Origin: Candidatus Melainabacteria bacterium
Lineage (GTDB): Bacteria; Cyanobacteriota; Vampirovibrionia; Obscuribacterales; Obscuribacteraceae
DNA: 64,000 nt
Direction of reading: 5' to 3'
NCBI GenBank assembly: GCA_017307165.1
Contig: JAFKGK010000003.1
Coordinates: 496,001-560,000 of the forward strand
Under the pieces are notes generated by a model. It was not told where the DNA came from. It saw only the letters and a program-made list of their open reading frames with translations, and ran no database searches. How positions within the stretch are numbered: position 1 is the stretch's first letter; each line of letters begins with the position of its first letter. A program made the translations under genes and the position numbers. This document shows, one piece after another, positions 55,442 to 64,000 of the stretch.

Positions 55442-58400
55442 ATGGCAACCAATGGTCTCAATCCAAGCGATGCAGGTGAAGGCAAAAAGCCCTCGCCTAA
55501 GTCCGATGATGTGACCACGCGTCTGCTTGATTCGATTCATTCGCTTTTACCCTCTGGTATCGGCGGCGCCAAGGCTGAGCCAAAGTCGGAGCCCAAGGCC
55601 GAAGCCAAGTCAGAAGCCAAAGCAGAAGCCAAGCCGGCCCATTCTTCAGTTGCCAATTCGGTAGCTAGCATCCTGGCAGCTGATGCCAACCCTCATCCGC
55701 CTCTTAAAGCCAAAAGCGAGCCTGGATCTACAAAACCATCTGATGCCAATCAGTCGGTATTGTCGAGCTTTGCTGGGGGTTTTTCAAAGAGCGTTGGAGA
55801 CATGATCTCTGGTATCAGAGCATCGACCGTCGACGACGAATACATCAAGCAAAAACTGGCAGGCAAAAAAGAAAGCGAGATAACTGCCACTAGTTCTAAC
55901 ATTACTACGGCTCTGATCAACAATGCCAAAATCCTTGCTCATCCGGTTGAGACGGCCAAAGCCTTGGGCAATGCAGTGGTTGAGACCAAGGATGTCTTGC
56001 TCCATGGCACAGCCAACGAAAGAGCCAGTAAAGCCGGTCAATTAGCCTTCTTTAGCACGATGCTCTTTGCCGGAGGGGCTGCCGCGGGCAAAAACACTGC
56101 TTCGACCAAGGCAATCGCAACAGCCGAGCAGAGCGCAGTCAGGACCACTAGGGCCTCTTCCCTGGTGGGAGATTTCAAATCGATTTTTCAGTCTGGCCTG
56201 CACACCACTCAAGAAGCTGCCGAGTTGGCCTCGACCAAGACGGCGACTACCATTCTCAAACCTTCTGTCGCCGCCAGCACAACTGCCAATCTCAGCGAAC
56301 GCCTACTCGCAGGTGGCACAAGGATCAGCGATCAAATAGACAATATTTTGGGCACAGGACCAGGACTGCACGCAAACAATGGGCGTATGGGTAGCCTATC
56401 CACACGATTAGAAGGGCTAGTCAGTAAGCCAGGCCTTGGCCAGGCTGTAACCGCCGAATCAAGACCGGCATTTTCGTTGGCTGCCCGTGCCGAAATGCCA
56501 AGTCCTGCGCTTTCACGCCTCGAAAAAACCGATCTGACTTCCGACGTACTTTCTTTTGCCAAAAAACTAGAAGATCCACCTCATGCGTCAAGCAAATTGG
56601 CTGGATCGACAATCGCAGGCAAACATTTTGACGATGTCGCTGCTCTTCCGGCTATTGCTGATAAGACTATAGAAGCCACTCGGCAATCCGCACTCGAGAC
56701 CGCAAGACAAAGCTTGCGGGATATTGCACATATAGAGTCCACCGGTACCAGGGTGATCGAGCCCAGGACTCTAGTGAAACTTGAAGATGCTGCACAAGAT
56801 TTGGCAAAAATTCATCCTGATCAGGCGATCAAACCGTCTGACCTGCGTCGTTTTACCGAACAATTCGACTTGCCGCATCCACCGGCTCAAATTATTCAAA
56901 AAGAAACGCAAAATCTCGTTCATTCTGCACCGAGAGTGGCTGATGCTGCAAAACAAATCGAAGCGCTCTCTGTAAAAAGTCCCCTAACCGAAAAAGTGGT
57001 TACCGATCTCAAGTCGCTTAGCCGCGAGTTGGACGATTTGTCTGTCAAGCCTGTTCAAACCCAGGTCAGCCCGCGTATACAGCAATTGGTCAAGGACCTC
57101 GATACCCCTGAGGTCAGAGGTATGCTTGCCGAGCACCCCCAAATACAAAAAACCTTAGGAGAAGTAAAAGAAAGCGTGCAAGTAGCCCAACTGGCTGGTG
57201 AGCGCGCGATTAAGGCCGATTTGCCCTCAACTGCAGGCAGTTTTGCTAAATCAGAGCTTGGCCTGCCAGGACATCTACAGGCTCAGGCCAAAAGCGTCAC
57301 TCAAGATCTGGATCGTCTTGAAAAATCTGTTCCTCCAGCTCTCAGTTCCGAAGCACAACTTGCCAGAGCGCAGGCATTTAAAGAGGTACGCACAAATCTC
57401 GAGCGGACTGCTATCAATCCTGCTGAAGTACGTGTTGCTGCGGATCTCGAAGCATCCATCAAGAGACTCGAGCAGCATCTGGATGGTGTTGCTCTGGCGC
57501 CTGCAAATACCAGTCTGGTTAGAGACATCAAGGATGGTGTCAATCGGATCCAAGAAAGCGTGGCCACAAATATTGCTTCATCGACAATCTCTCGAGAAAC
57601 ATCAAATATGGGTAGGCAGGTGCGCGCCTTTAACGAGGCGCTCGACCAAGCTCTGCCTACTAGTACCATATCCAATACCGTCAATAGAGCCCTCGGTACC
57701 GAGAAAAATGCAGTTTCTGGCGAGTTGAGACAGATTGCTCGCACTCTAGACGAAGCCCTGGTGGATACAGGTAAGGCAAGCAGGGCAGAAAGCAATATCA
57801 AGATACAACGTGCCTTGGAGGATCTGGAAAAGCCAGAGCTGCAAAAATTTATCCAAGAAAATCCCCGCTTTAAGCAAGTCGTGGCCGAGATGAAAGATTC
57901 GGGCGGCAGGCTTGAGGGTGCTGCTCAAAAGATCGAACAGCAAGCTTTGCGCTTGGAGGTGGTCGAGCGCAACCAACAAGTCGTCCATACTGCTGCCAAT
58001 CTTAAAGAACAGGTTGCAGAAGTACCGGGGCTGAGAGATTTTAGCGAAAAGCTCACCCAGATTCAAAAAGATGGTGTCAGAGTGCAAGCTCAGGTCCTGG
58101 ATGACCTCAAGCAGACCTTAGTTCGTCTTGAAAAGAATGGAGGCGCAGATCTCGATCTGGCAAATCGTCTCAAGCCTGCTGTCCAAAAATTAGACGATGA
58201 GTTTGTATCTGCAAGGCGTGTAGCGCAGCTACAAGATACCAGGATAACAATTGCCGCCGAAAAGACTCAACTGACAAGACAGACTGGCGAGCTAAAGAAT
58301 GGTATCACTGCGGCCAATCCAAACATAGTGCTAGATCACGTCGAAGCCATCGAACGTCAGGCCATCCGGCTCAACGAAGGCAATCTTTCTGCTCAATCCA

Positions 58401-60484
58401 TTGCTCGGATGAAAGAGTCAGTACAAAAATTAGATGAGTTGGGTGGAGCAAAGCTTTTTGAAAAACCAGGCAATTTTGAAAATCTGAAGCGCTCGGTCGC
58501 TGCAATCGATGATGCTGCAGTTAGAGCGAGAGGCATCGAGACCTTCGAGATGCAAAATGCCAGTTTGCTCAGGACCACACAAGATCTGGCCAGAAACCCT
58601 GCCACCGCAAATCTTTCAAGACAGATCGAGACTGCTGCCACTACCGCTGAAAAAGCACAAATCATCAAGTCTACTCGCGAAGCCTTGGACGATCTTGGTG
58701 TCGTCAATCCTCAAATAAAAGAATTGAGACAAGTAAGCGATATCAGACAGACACTTGATAGATTGGAACAGTCTTGGCGCTATCGGGCTCTCGAGCAGAG
58801 TTCTGCAAAATTTGAGGCGCAGAGTGCTCGTAGCGTCAATTTGGGACGTAGTCTGCAGGAGACCATCCAAAGAGAAGCTCTTGTTGCTCCCGGCACTGTA
58901 TCCAAGCCTTTGTCCGAGTCGATCAATCAATATGTCAGGCAAGCCGAAAACCTGGTAGCAAGACCTCAAGATAGAGCTACTATCCTCCGGGATCTAGACC
59001 GTGCCGGGGTACAAATCGAAAAAGAGTTGACCCGCAGTCCATTGGCCGGCCAGGCTGCAGGTCCTGTTACGACACAGTTTGCTCAACTAAAGGTGCAACA
59101 CCAGGAGCTCATTAATACTGCACGTCAATCCCATGAGCTGGCAGCCAGTCTGATCCAGCGCAAAATAGAACGGATTGAGCAAGGTTTAAGCCTTGCGACC
59201 CAATCACCTTCTTCGATTATTCGTCGCGAAAGTGTTGCTCAAACCACAGAAAATCTGCAGGATGTCAGATATCTCGAGACCAATACTCTCGTCCGCGGCA
59301 CCTACAAGCTCGAGAAGGCTCAACATGAGTTGGCGCTGGCTGCAAACGATCTGGAGGTGGCCGCTTATCGCAAAAATCTAGTGCGGATGGCCGGTGAAGG
59401 CAGCAAAGAAGCTGCCGACAAATTGTTGATGTCTGGCCTCACTAGCGAGGGCTATCGCATCAACACGCTCTCAAATACATTCGAAGCAATTAAGAGTCGC
59501 CTGAGCGAATCAATCACAGCTCGTACAAATATGTTGCCAGTCATAGGTACTGAGAGTGGTCGTTCGATAGCAAAGTTGTCCGCCAATGATGCAGTCTTTG
59601 CAAACAATAGGCTGGCGATCTTTAATCCCAAAATCTACAATATTGCAGCCGCAACCACAGGCGTTACCAGCCTTGGAACGCTGGCATACGCTGCCTACCA
59701 AAAATCTCAAACCTCTGACGAACAAAGAGACTTTACACCTCCACTACAGTCTCAACCTAGCTTTGAGCAAGTCATAATGCGTCAGGCTGCCACTGAAGCC
59801 TACAAAAATGTTACCGTCGGTGGTGTCAATCTACGCGTTGATGATCCAGATTTTGATCGCAAACAATTTAATCTCAAGACCTATGGCCAGCTGTATTTTC
59901 CAGTCAAGGGCGCTGATACGCCTGCTCCAAGCACCAATCAAGTCATGTTTACAGCTCAGAGCGTTGGCATCAAGACGATAAAACCAATCAGGGCCAATGG
60001 TGATAATCACGAAAAGCCTGCAACAACTCAGTTCAGTTTGCCTCAAGCCCAAAGCCTGGCTAATCCCGCCGCTTTATTGCACAATGTGCTCAATGGACGG
60101 GGAGAGCCTTTGACAGCTCAAAGAGGCCTACCTGGCATGGGCGGTCGTCACTCTGCTCAAAATGATGCGAGGCAGATCTATAACGCTTCAGCGCTTTCAG
60201 CATATGAGCACCTTGAGTCTACCGAGGACAAAGGCCTTGATAGCTCTGGCTCCGGTGGTACCAATAATCCGAGCATCTCCGGCCCTATTCTTGCCAGCAG
60301 TAACGACCCCGATCCAAACGCAAGTGCAGGACCTGCTGCTACGACTACAGACCCAAATTCTGGCCCGGCCCCTGTGACGACAATAAAGCGGGTGCCAGTG
60401 CTAGAGCAGCTGCAAGGAGAGCCAGCCGTAGTCTCCAAAACTACAGTAGGTGCTCTGGCTGGTCCGCCTCGCAAGAGACAATAG
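55442..60484 (+). CDS. Giant coiled-coil protein, 1680 residues
   Basis: No family recognised. Residues about 1-110 are Ala/Lys/Glu/Pro-rich, with an EPKSEPKAEAKSEAKAEAK array. A hydrophobic stretch follows near 200-216 (AFFSTMLFAGGAAAG). The main body (about 250-1370) is a very long series of alpha-helices rich in Leu/Ile heptads with Arg/Glu/Gln/Asp and recurring short patterns such as LARxLxDLExP and I-x-x-A. A second hydrophobic stretch lies near 1400 (YNIAAATTGVTSLGTLAYAAY), then a Gly/Pro/Ser/Thr-rich C-terminus. No Shine-Dalgarno is obvious before the ATG. Could be an envelope-spanning or adhesive filament; function not known. Confidence 0.72.
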   Translation: MATNGLNPSDAGEGKKPSPKSDDVTTRLLDSIHSLLPSGIGGAKAEPKSEPKAEAKSEAKAEAKPAHSSVANSVASILAADANPHPPLKAKSEPGSTKPSDANQSVLSSFAGGFSKSVGDMISGIRASTVDDEYIKQKLAGKKESEITATSSNITTALINNAKILAHPVETAKALGNAVVETKDVLLHGTANERASKAGQLAFFSTMLFAGGAAAGKNTASTKAIATAEQSAVRTTRASSLVGDFKSIFQSGLHTTQEAAELASTKTATTILKPSVAASTTANLSERLLAGGTRISDQIDNILGTGPGLHANNGRMGSLSTRLEGLVSKPGLGQAVTAESRPAFSLAARAEMPSPALSRLEKTDLTSDVLSFAKKLEDPPHASSKLAGSTIAGKHFDDVAALPAIADKTIEATRQSALETARQSLRDIAHIESTGTRVIEPRTLVKLEDAAQDLAKIHPDQAIKPSDLRRFTEQFDLPHPPAQIIQKETQNLVHSAPRVADAAKQIEALSVKSPLTEKVVTDLKSLSRELDDLSVKPVQTQVSPRIQQLVKDLDTPEVRGMLAEHPQIQKTLGEVKESVQVAQLAGERAIKADLPSTAGSFAKSELGLPGHLQAQAKSVTQDLDRLEKSVPPALSSEAQLARAQAFKEVRTNLERTAINPAEVRVAADLEASIKRLEQHLDGVALAPANTSLVRDIKDGVNRIQESVATNIASSTISRETSNMGRQVRAFNEALDQALPTSTISNTVNRALGTEKNAVSGELRQIARTLDEALVDTGKASRAESNIKIQRALEDLEKPELQKFIQENPRFKQVVAEMKDSGGRLEGAAQKIEQQALRLEVVERNQQVVHTAANLKEQVAEVPGLRDFSEKLTQIQKDGVRVQAQVLDDLKQTLVRLEKNGGADLDLANRLKPAVQKLDDEFVSARRVAQLQDTRITIAAEKTQLTRQTGELKNGITAANPNIVLDHVEAIERQAIRLNEGNLSAQSIARMKESVQKLDELGGAKLFEKPGNFENLKRSVAAIDDAAVRARGIETFEMQNASLLRTTQDLARNPATANLSRQIETAATTAEKAQIIKSTREALDDLGVVNPQIKELRQVSDIRQTLDRLEQSWRYRALEQSSAKFEAQSARSVNLGRSLQETIQREALVAPGTVSKPLSESINQYVRQAENLVARPQDRATILRDLDRAGVQIEKELTRSPLAGQAAGPVTTQFAQLKVQHQELINTARQSHELAASLIQRKIERIEQGLSLATQSPSSIIRRESVAQTTENLQDVRYLETNTLVRGTYKLEKAQHELALAANDLEVAAYRKNLVRMAGEGSKEAADKLLMSGLTSEGYRINTLSNTFEAIKSRLSESITARTNMLPVIGTESGRSIAKLSANDAVFANNRLAIFNPKIYNIAAATTGVTSLGTLAYAAYQKSQTSDEQRDFTPPLQSQPSFEQVIMRQAATEAYKNVTVGGVNLRVDDPDFDRKQFNLKTYGQLYFPVKGADTPAPSTNQVMFTAQSVGIKTIKPIRANGDNHEKPATTQFSLPQAQSLANPAALLHNVLNGRGEPLTAQRGLPGMGGRHSAQNDARQIYNASALSAYEHLESTEDKGLDSSGSGGTNNPSISGPILASSNDPDPNASAGPAATTTDPNSGPAPVTTIKRVPVLEQLQGEPAVVSKTTVGALAGPPRKRQ
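55570..55641. repeat. Short Ala/Lys/Glu-coding tandem array
   Basis: Imperfect repeats of a GAAGCCAA-like unit (GCCAAGTCAGAAGCCAAAGC and variants) encode the EPKAEAKSEAK stretch at the start of the giant coiled-coil protein. Confidence 0.7.
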
Positions 60485-60504
60485 ACTCATTATTTTGGCC
60501 AGAT

Positions 60505-61773
60505 TTATTGGCTGTAGCGAGCCATCGCAATGACAGTATTGTGCCCTCCGAAGCCCAGGGCTTCGGCTAGTCCTGCCCGGATCTGCATCGGCCTTGCCAC
60601 ATTGGGCACATAATCCAGATCACAGGCGGGATCCGGTGTATCCAGATTGATTGTCGGATGTACCTTTTGATCGTGAATCGATAATGCCAGAACGGCAGCT
60701 CCCATTGCGCCAGCAGCGCCAAGAGAATGCCCGATCATGGATTTTGTACTGGAAAGTGCCAATTTTTTAGCATGTTCGCCAAATACAGATTTGATCGCCA
60801 GTGTCTCGCGTTCATCATTGAGCGGAGTGCTGGTTCCGTGAGCATTTATATAGTCGATGTCTCCTGGTTTGAGATTGGCATCTTCCAGGGCATCTTTGAT
60901 TGCTCGAGCAGCACCTTCGCCTGTTTCGTGCGGAGCGACAATGTGATTTGCGTCACAAGAAGCACCTGAGCCTACGACTTCGGCATATATTTTTGCTCCA
61001 CGCTTGAGAGCATGCTCAAGCTCTTCGAGTACCATGATAGCGGCGCCTTCACCAATAACAAAGCCATCTCTGTCTTTACTGAATGGTCTGGAGACTTTGG
61101 TTGGATCTCCCTCTCTCTTGGAGAGCGCGGTCATATTGGAAAAGGATGCGACTGAGAAAGTATCGATGCAGGCTTCGGTACCGCCGGCGATGACTGCATC
61201 TGCTCGGCCGTATTTGATATACATGTAAGCGTCCATCAGACTGTCCAAACCTGATGCACAAGCTGTTGCGTCAGATTTAGCGCGGCCGCGCGCACCAAAC
61301 TCGATGGCAACCTGTCCAGCAGGAGCATTTGGCATGAGCCTGATAATAGAACGCAAGCCCATCTTACGTTGACCTTGCTCTGTCAGTCTTTGCGAGTCCG
61401 CGCAAGTGGTTTTGAGGCCACCGACACCGGTGCCAATAAAAGTAGCTACACGATCAGGATTGGAGTTTGTGCTATTTAGACCAGAGTCTTCGACGGCAAA
61501 CTTGCTTGCAACCATTGCCAATAGCGTGACGCGATCCATTTCTTTAAGCATCGATCCGGATTTGCGACGATCCGGATAATAATTGGCTATATCAAAATCT
61601 TTGATCTCACAAGCTATCTTGACGTCAATATTGTTAGCGTCAGGATCAAATGAAGTAATCCTTGCAGCGCCAGACTTGCCAGCCAAAAGATTTGACCAGG
61701 TTTCCTGGGTGCCGATTCCGACGGGGCTGACCAAACCTATGCCGGTCACTACAACTCTTTTATTGCTGCTCAT
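60505..61773 (-). CDS. fabF: 3-oxoacyl-[ACP] synthase II
   Basis: Condensing enzyme of fatty-acid elongation. Catalytic triad: Cys in ATACASGLDSL, His in NAHGTSTPLND, His in KSMIGHSLGAAG. Start VVVTGIGLVSPVG and GAGAxxxL-type block MVLEELEHALKRGA are typical. 422 residues, normal. acpP, usually next to fabF, is not adjacent; the region upstream (61774-61878) holds no gene. No Shine-Dalgarno is visible before ATG 61773. Confidence 0.96.
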   Translation of the reverse strand: MSSNKRVVVTGIGLVSPVGIGTQETWSNLLAGKSGAARITSFDPDANNIDVKIACEIKDFDIANYYPDRRKSGSMLKEMDRVTLLAMVASKFAVEDSGLNSTNSNPDRVATFIGTGVGGLKTTCADSQRLTEQGQRKMGLRSIIRLMPNAPAGQVAIEFGARGRAKSDATACASGLDSLMDAYMYIKYGRADAVIAGGTEACIDTFSVASFSNMTALSKREGDPTKVSRPFSKDRDGFVIGEGAAIMVLEELEHALKRGAKIYAEVVGSGASCDANHIVAPHETGEGAARAIKDALEDANLKPGDIDYINAHGTSTPLNDERETLAIKSVFGEHAKKLALSSTKSMIGHSLGAAGAMGAAVLALSIHDQKVHPTINLDTPDPACDLDYVPNVARPMQIRAGLAEALGFGGHNTVIAMARYSQ

Positions 61774-61878
61774 GAATTATTTTGATGTACTTGTGTATTG
61801 GTTATACGTTGCTGATGTCGATAAACAACAGATTTTATGGCAGCTCGACCGCCATTTCATGAGCGCCTTATAATTAAA

Positions 61879-62727
61879 TCAGCTGCCGCCGACCATAACG
61901 CCAAAGCCTTCGCAGTCTTCGTCTAGATAGTCTTCAATGCCTTCTATCGAGTCTTCTTTAAAGCTTCTGTCTTGCTCAGTATCGTCCTGGGTGCATTGGC
62001 TCGTCATGAGATCTTGATCATTTAGATTGTCGTTCTGCAGACCATTATTTTGTAGTGCAAGGTATTCTCCAAATACTTCGTCTAGATCTATCGATCCGGA
62101 TTCGCGCGCAAATATTTCTTTGGGATCGCCGAGTCGTCTGATGATGTCGCTCTCTAGATAACCGTGATCGGGGGTCCAGATTGCATCATGCAGGGCAGGT
62201 GGATTTAAATCTTTATTTCTGGCCTTTAAGTCTCTGATCGAACGTTCATGTCTGAGGACATTTTGTTTAAAAGCCAGATCCAGTTGGTGGCCAACGTCCT
62301 TGTGCCGAGGTTCAAATACTGAGACTAGATTCCAAAAGTGCTTGTTATGGCTAGCTTCCAAGACATGTGCCAATTCATGAAGAACAAGGTATCTACGACC
62401 TCTCTCTGGCACGTTTTCTACGGCGAACCGACTGAAGGTGATGATACGGCTCTTGAGGTTTATCTGCGCCAATCGTGTTTGCTTGGCCGAACCTATGCGC
62501 ACACCTCCGATGGCTACATTGAAGGTCTCTTTATTAATGCGATCGACATATGATTGCATGAATGATCTGTAAAGGTGCAGCGTTTTAGCGGAAAGCCTAC
62601 CTTCGGAGTCTTCTCCAAGGATCGGCGTTCTCTCATGCAGGATCTTTTGTGAGTCCTGCACGAGAGAACGTTGCAGGTTTTTGCCTGCCTCAAATTGTCT
62701 AAATCGTTCGTCGTGCGATACCATCAT
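61879..62727 (-). CDS. YgjP/DUF45-like zinc metallopeptidase
   Basis: About 282 residues from ATG 62727 (MMVSHDERF); the longer frame upstream is less likely because it would overlap cobU. The zinc site YLVLHELAHVLEASHNKHFWNL has HExxH and the downstream His-x-x-x-Phe-Trp typical of the YgjP family. The N-terminal part (about 1-95) and the acidic C-terminus (ending EDYLDEDCEGFGVMVGG) are not recognised. The start has no clear ribosome binding site. Divergent from cobU, about 70 bases apart. Confidence 0.8.
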   Translation of the reverse strand: MMVSHDERFRQFEAGKNLQRSLVQDSQKILHERTPILGEDSEGRLSAKTLHLYRSFMQSYVDRINKETFNVAIGGVRIGSAKQTRLAQINLKSRIITFSRFAVENVPERGRRYLVLHELAHVLEASHNKHFWNLVSVFEPRHKDVGHQLDLAFKQNVLRHERSIRDLKARNKDLNPPALHDAIWTPDHGYLESDIIRRLGDPKEIFARESGSIDLDEVFGEYLALQNNGLQNDNLNDQDLMTSQCTQDDTEQDRSFKEDSIEGIEDYLDEDCEGFGVMVGGS

Positions 62728-62798
62728 TGAGATGCTAGCGGATCGCGTAAAAAAAGCAAAATAAAAAATCTCCGCATATATCTTCTGGTGGTGGCAAA

Positions 62799-63392
62799 GT
62801 GAGCAATGCAAATATCATCTTGATCACAGGCGGGGCGCGGTCCGGCAAGTCGCAATTTGCAGAGCGTCTTGCACTGTCCTCTGCAATCCCTGTGACCTAT
62901 CTTGCGACGATGCAAAAAGTATCTGCCACTGCAGATAGTGAACTCTACGAGCGAATATCCAAGCATCAAAAAAGACGCCCTAAACATTGGGAATTATTAG
63001 AAGAACCTTTGTTGGTCGCGCAAAAGGTCTCCCATTTGAACGAACGCGGAAGCCAAGATGGCCAATCCAGGCTCGTTTTATTAGATTGCCTATCGCTCTT
63101 TGTTTCTAATCTGCTTTTGTCGATACCTGCTTCGATCAACGATCAAGCTATAAAAAATGAGCTGCTGGAGAATGTCCTCGTAGAGGCCCGCCAGTTGCTC
63201 GAAGTCATGTCACGCGCTGACAGCCTAAATTTTATAGTGGTCACTAATGAGGTCGGCTCAGGGATAGTGCCTGATAATTTTCTGGCCAGGGCTTTTCGCG
63301 ATACTCTCGGCTCTACCAATCAAATGTTCGCAGAACGGGCGGGGGAGGTCTACGCTTGTTTCTCAGGCCTGCCTCTCAAGCTCAAGGGATAG
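62799..63392 (+). CDS. cobU: Adenosylcobinamide kinase / phosphate guanylyltransferase
   Basis: Bifunctional enzyme of the nucleotide-loop step in B12 assembly or salvage. P-loop GGARSGKS (about residues 11-18), the guanylate-type region YLATMQ, then RRPKHWELLEEP and VVTNEVGSGIVPDN. 197 residues, normal. Start GTG 62799 with GGTGG upstream. No other cob genes are in the window, consistent with dispersed salvage. The next gene starts 31 bases later on the same strand. Confidence 0.95.
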   Translation: MSNANIILITGGARSGKSQFAERLALSSAIPVTYLATMQKVSATADSELYERISKHQKRRPKHWELLEEPLLVAQKVSHLNERGSQDGQSRLVLLDCLSLFVSNLLLSIPASINDQAIKNELLENVLVEARQLLEVMSRADSLNFIVVTNEVGSGIVPDNFLARAFRDTLGSTNQMFAERAGEVYACFSGLPLKLKG

Positions 63393-63423
63393 GCTTGTCC
63401 TCTATTTGTGGGCATAATAAGGC

Positions 63424-64000
63424 ATGAACTCCGTTGTCAGCGCCGATAATCACGGCAAGCTCAAATCTGTCATACGCCTCTTACGTCCACGGCAGTGGAC
63501 CAAAAACCTCATTGCTGTTCTGCCCCTTCTATTTTCAGGCAATCTTTTCAAGCCTGATCTACTGATCCATGTTGCTCTTTGCGTTGCAGGTTTGTGCCTG
63601 CTTTCCGGGAGTATCTATGTCTTTAACGACATTTTGGACGTGGAGGCTGATCGCAAGCATCCTACAAAGTGCAAGCGACCGATTGCTGCTGGAGCGATCC
63701 AGGTCAGCGAGGCATGGATACTAGGTCTGATCTGTCTAGGCCTTTCCTTTATCTTCGCCTACTCTGTACGTCCTGCCCTTTGTCTGGTCTTTTTGGCTTA
63801 TTTGCTTTTGCAGATGGCCTACACTCACAGACTCAAACATCGGGTCGTTTTGGATATTTTTTGCATAGCCGCTGGCTTTGTTTTGCGTGCCCTCGCTGGT
63901 GGTGCCAGTGCGCACGTGCCATTGTCGTCATGGTTTTTACTATGCACCTCTCTAGGAGCGCTTTATCTTGGACTCGAAAAAAGGCGGCAAGAGTTAGCTG
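63424..64000 (+). CDS. UbiA-family prenyltransferase, likely decaprenyl-phosphate phosphoribosyltransferase (partial)
   Basis: Starts at ATG 63424 (AAGG upstream) and runs past the right edge with no stop; 192 residues are visible. Multi-pass membrane protein. The conserved aspartate motif is FNDILDVEADRKHPTK followed by KRPIAAGAI, and the second aspartate region is VLDIFCIAAGFVLRALAGG. The RLLRPRQWTKNL start is typical of the phosphoribosyl-transferring branch that makes decaprenyl-phosphate ribose donors, rather than quinone prenyltransferases. The assignment to that branch is probable, not certain. Confidence 0.85.
   Translation, partial: MNSVVSADNHGKLKSVIRLLRPRQWTKNLIAVLPLLFSGNLFKPDLLIHVALCVAGLCLLSGSIYVFNDILDVEADRKHPTKCKRPIAAGAIQVSEAWILGLICLGLSFIFAYSVRPALCLVFLAYLLLQMAYTHRLKHRVVLDIFCIAAGFVLRALAGGASAHVPLSSWFLLCTSLGALYLGLEKRRQELA

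Noticed and set aside
55238..55540. 100-residue minus-strand frame at the start of the giant gene
   Set aside because: It overlaps the real coding start antisense and has no family match.

Overview
The window is a gene-dense, single-chromosome-like stretch (about 50 protein genes, one tRNA, no rRNA, no CRISPR array, no insertion sequence) from a bacterium of moderate GC. The best inference is a non-photosynthetic member of the cyanobacterial phylum (Vampirovibrionia/Melainabacteria, Obscuribacterales-like). This rests on an OmpR-family regulator that closely matches cyanobacterial RpaB/Ycf27, on Mini-RNase III, CsaB-WecG and DUF2993 genes typical of Cyanobacteria or Firmicutes, on the absence of any photosynthesis gene, and on many lineage-type hypothetical proteins. 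No database search was possible, so the taxon is an inference.

Layout. 1-10.6 kb: cdsA, tRNA-Ser(GCU), a hypothetical, a DMT transporter, an M50B-like membrane protease, fused FTCD, a glutamate-dehydrogenase homologue with an altered active site, an eIF2B-like protein, a radical SAM protein and a small zinc-ribbon protein. 10.8-15.2 kb: eno, a secreted protein, ahcY and rpaB. 15.2-20.5 kb: two tandem secretin paralogues with related leaders and strong terminators. 20.6-29.2 kb (mostly minus): a SASA-type esterase, TetR and BlaI-type repressors, gmhB, a histidine kinase with a REC-GGDEF-REC partner whose three domains all look degenerate, and the operon csaB-wecG-mrnC. 29.3-38.2 kb: RNase D-like exonuclease, gcvPB, zinc-ribbon membrane protein, UbiB/ABC1 kinase, rph, a DUF2993 protein, a Thr-rich repeat lipoprotein and gpmI. 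38.3-44.2 kb (all plus): overlapping phoR-like/phoB-like/phoU/holA, a LOG-family protein, etfB and etfA. 44.3-55.2 kb: a SASA-type paralogue that lost its catalytic motifs, ispG, a RadC-like protein behind a large hairpin, a MATE transporter, a stand-alone OLD-type TOPRIM protein, TPR protein, rpe, an unusual acyl-CoA dehydrogenase, two small proteins and cysE. 55.4-64 kb: a 1680-residue coiled-coil protein, fabF, a YgjP-like metallopeptidase, cobU and the start of a UbiA-family gene that runs off the right edge.

Working together. The genes support a heterotroph with glycolysis (eno, gpmI), pentose phosphate (rpe), fatty-acid metabolism (fabF, acyl-CoA dehydrogenase with etfBA as electron acceptor), one-carbon and amino-acid metabolism (FTCD, gcvPB, ahcY, cysE), MEP isoprenoid synthesis (ispG) and envelope polymers (csaB, wecG, gmhB, UbiA-type phosphoribosyltransferase). 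A repeated theme is enzymes or signalling domains whose fold is kept but whose key residues are changed: GDH Lys to His, SASA paralogue without GQSNM, REC-GGDEF-REC without phospho-Asp or GGDEF, and acyl-CoA dehydrogenase without the usual Glu.
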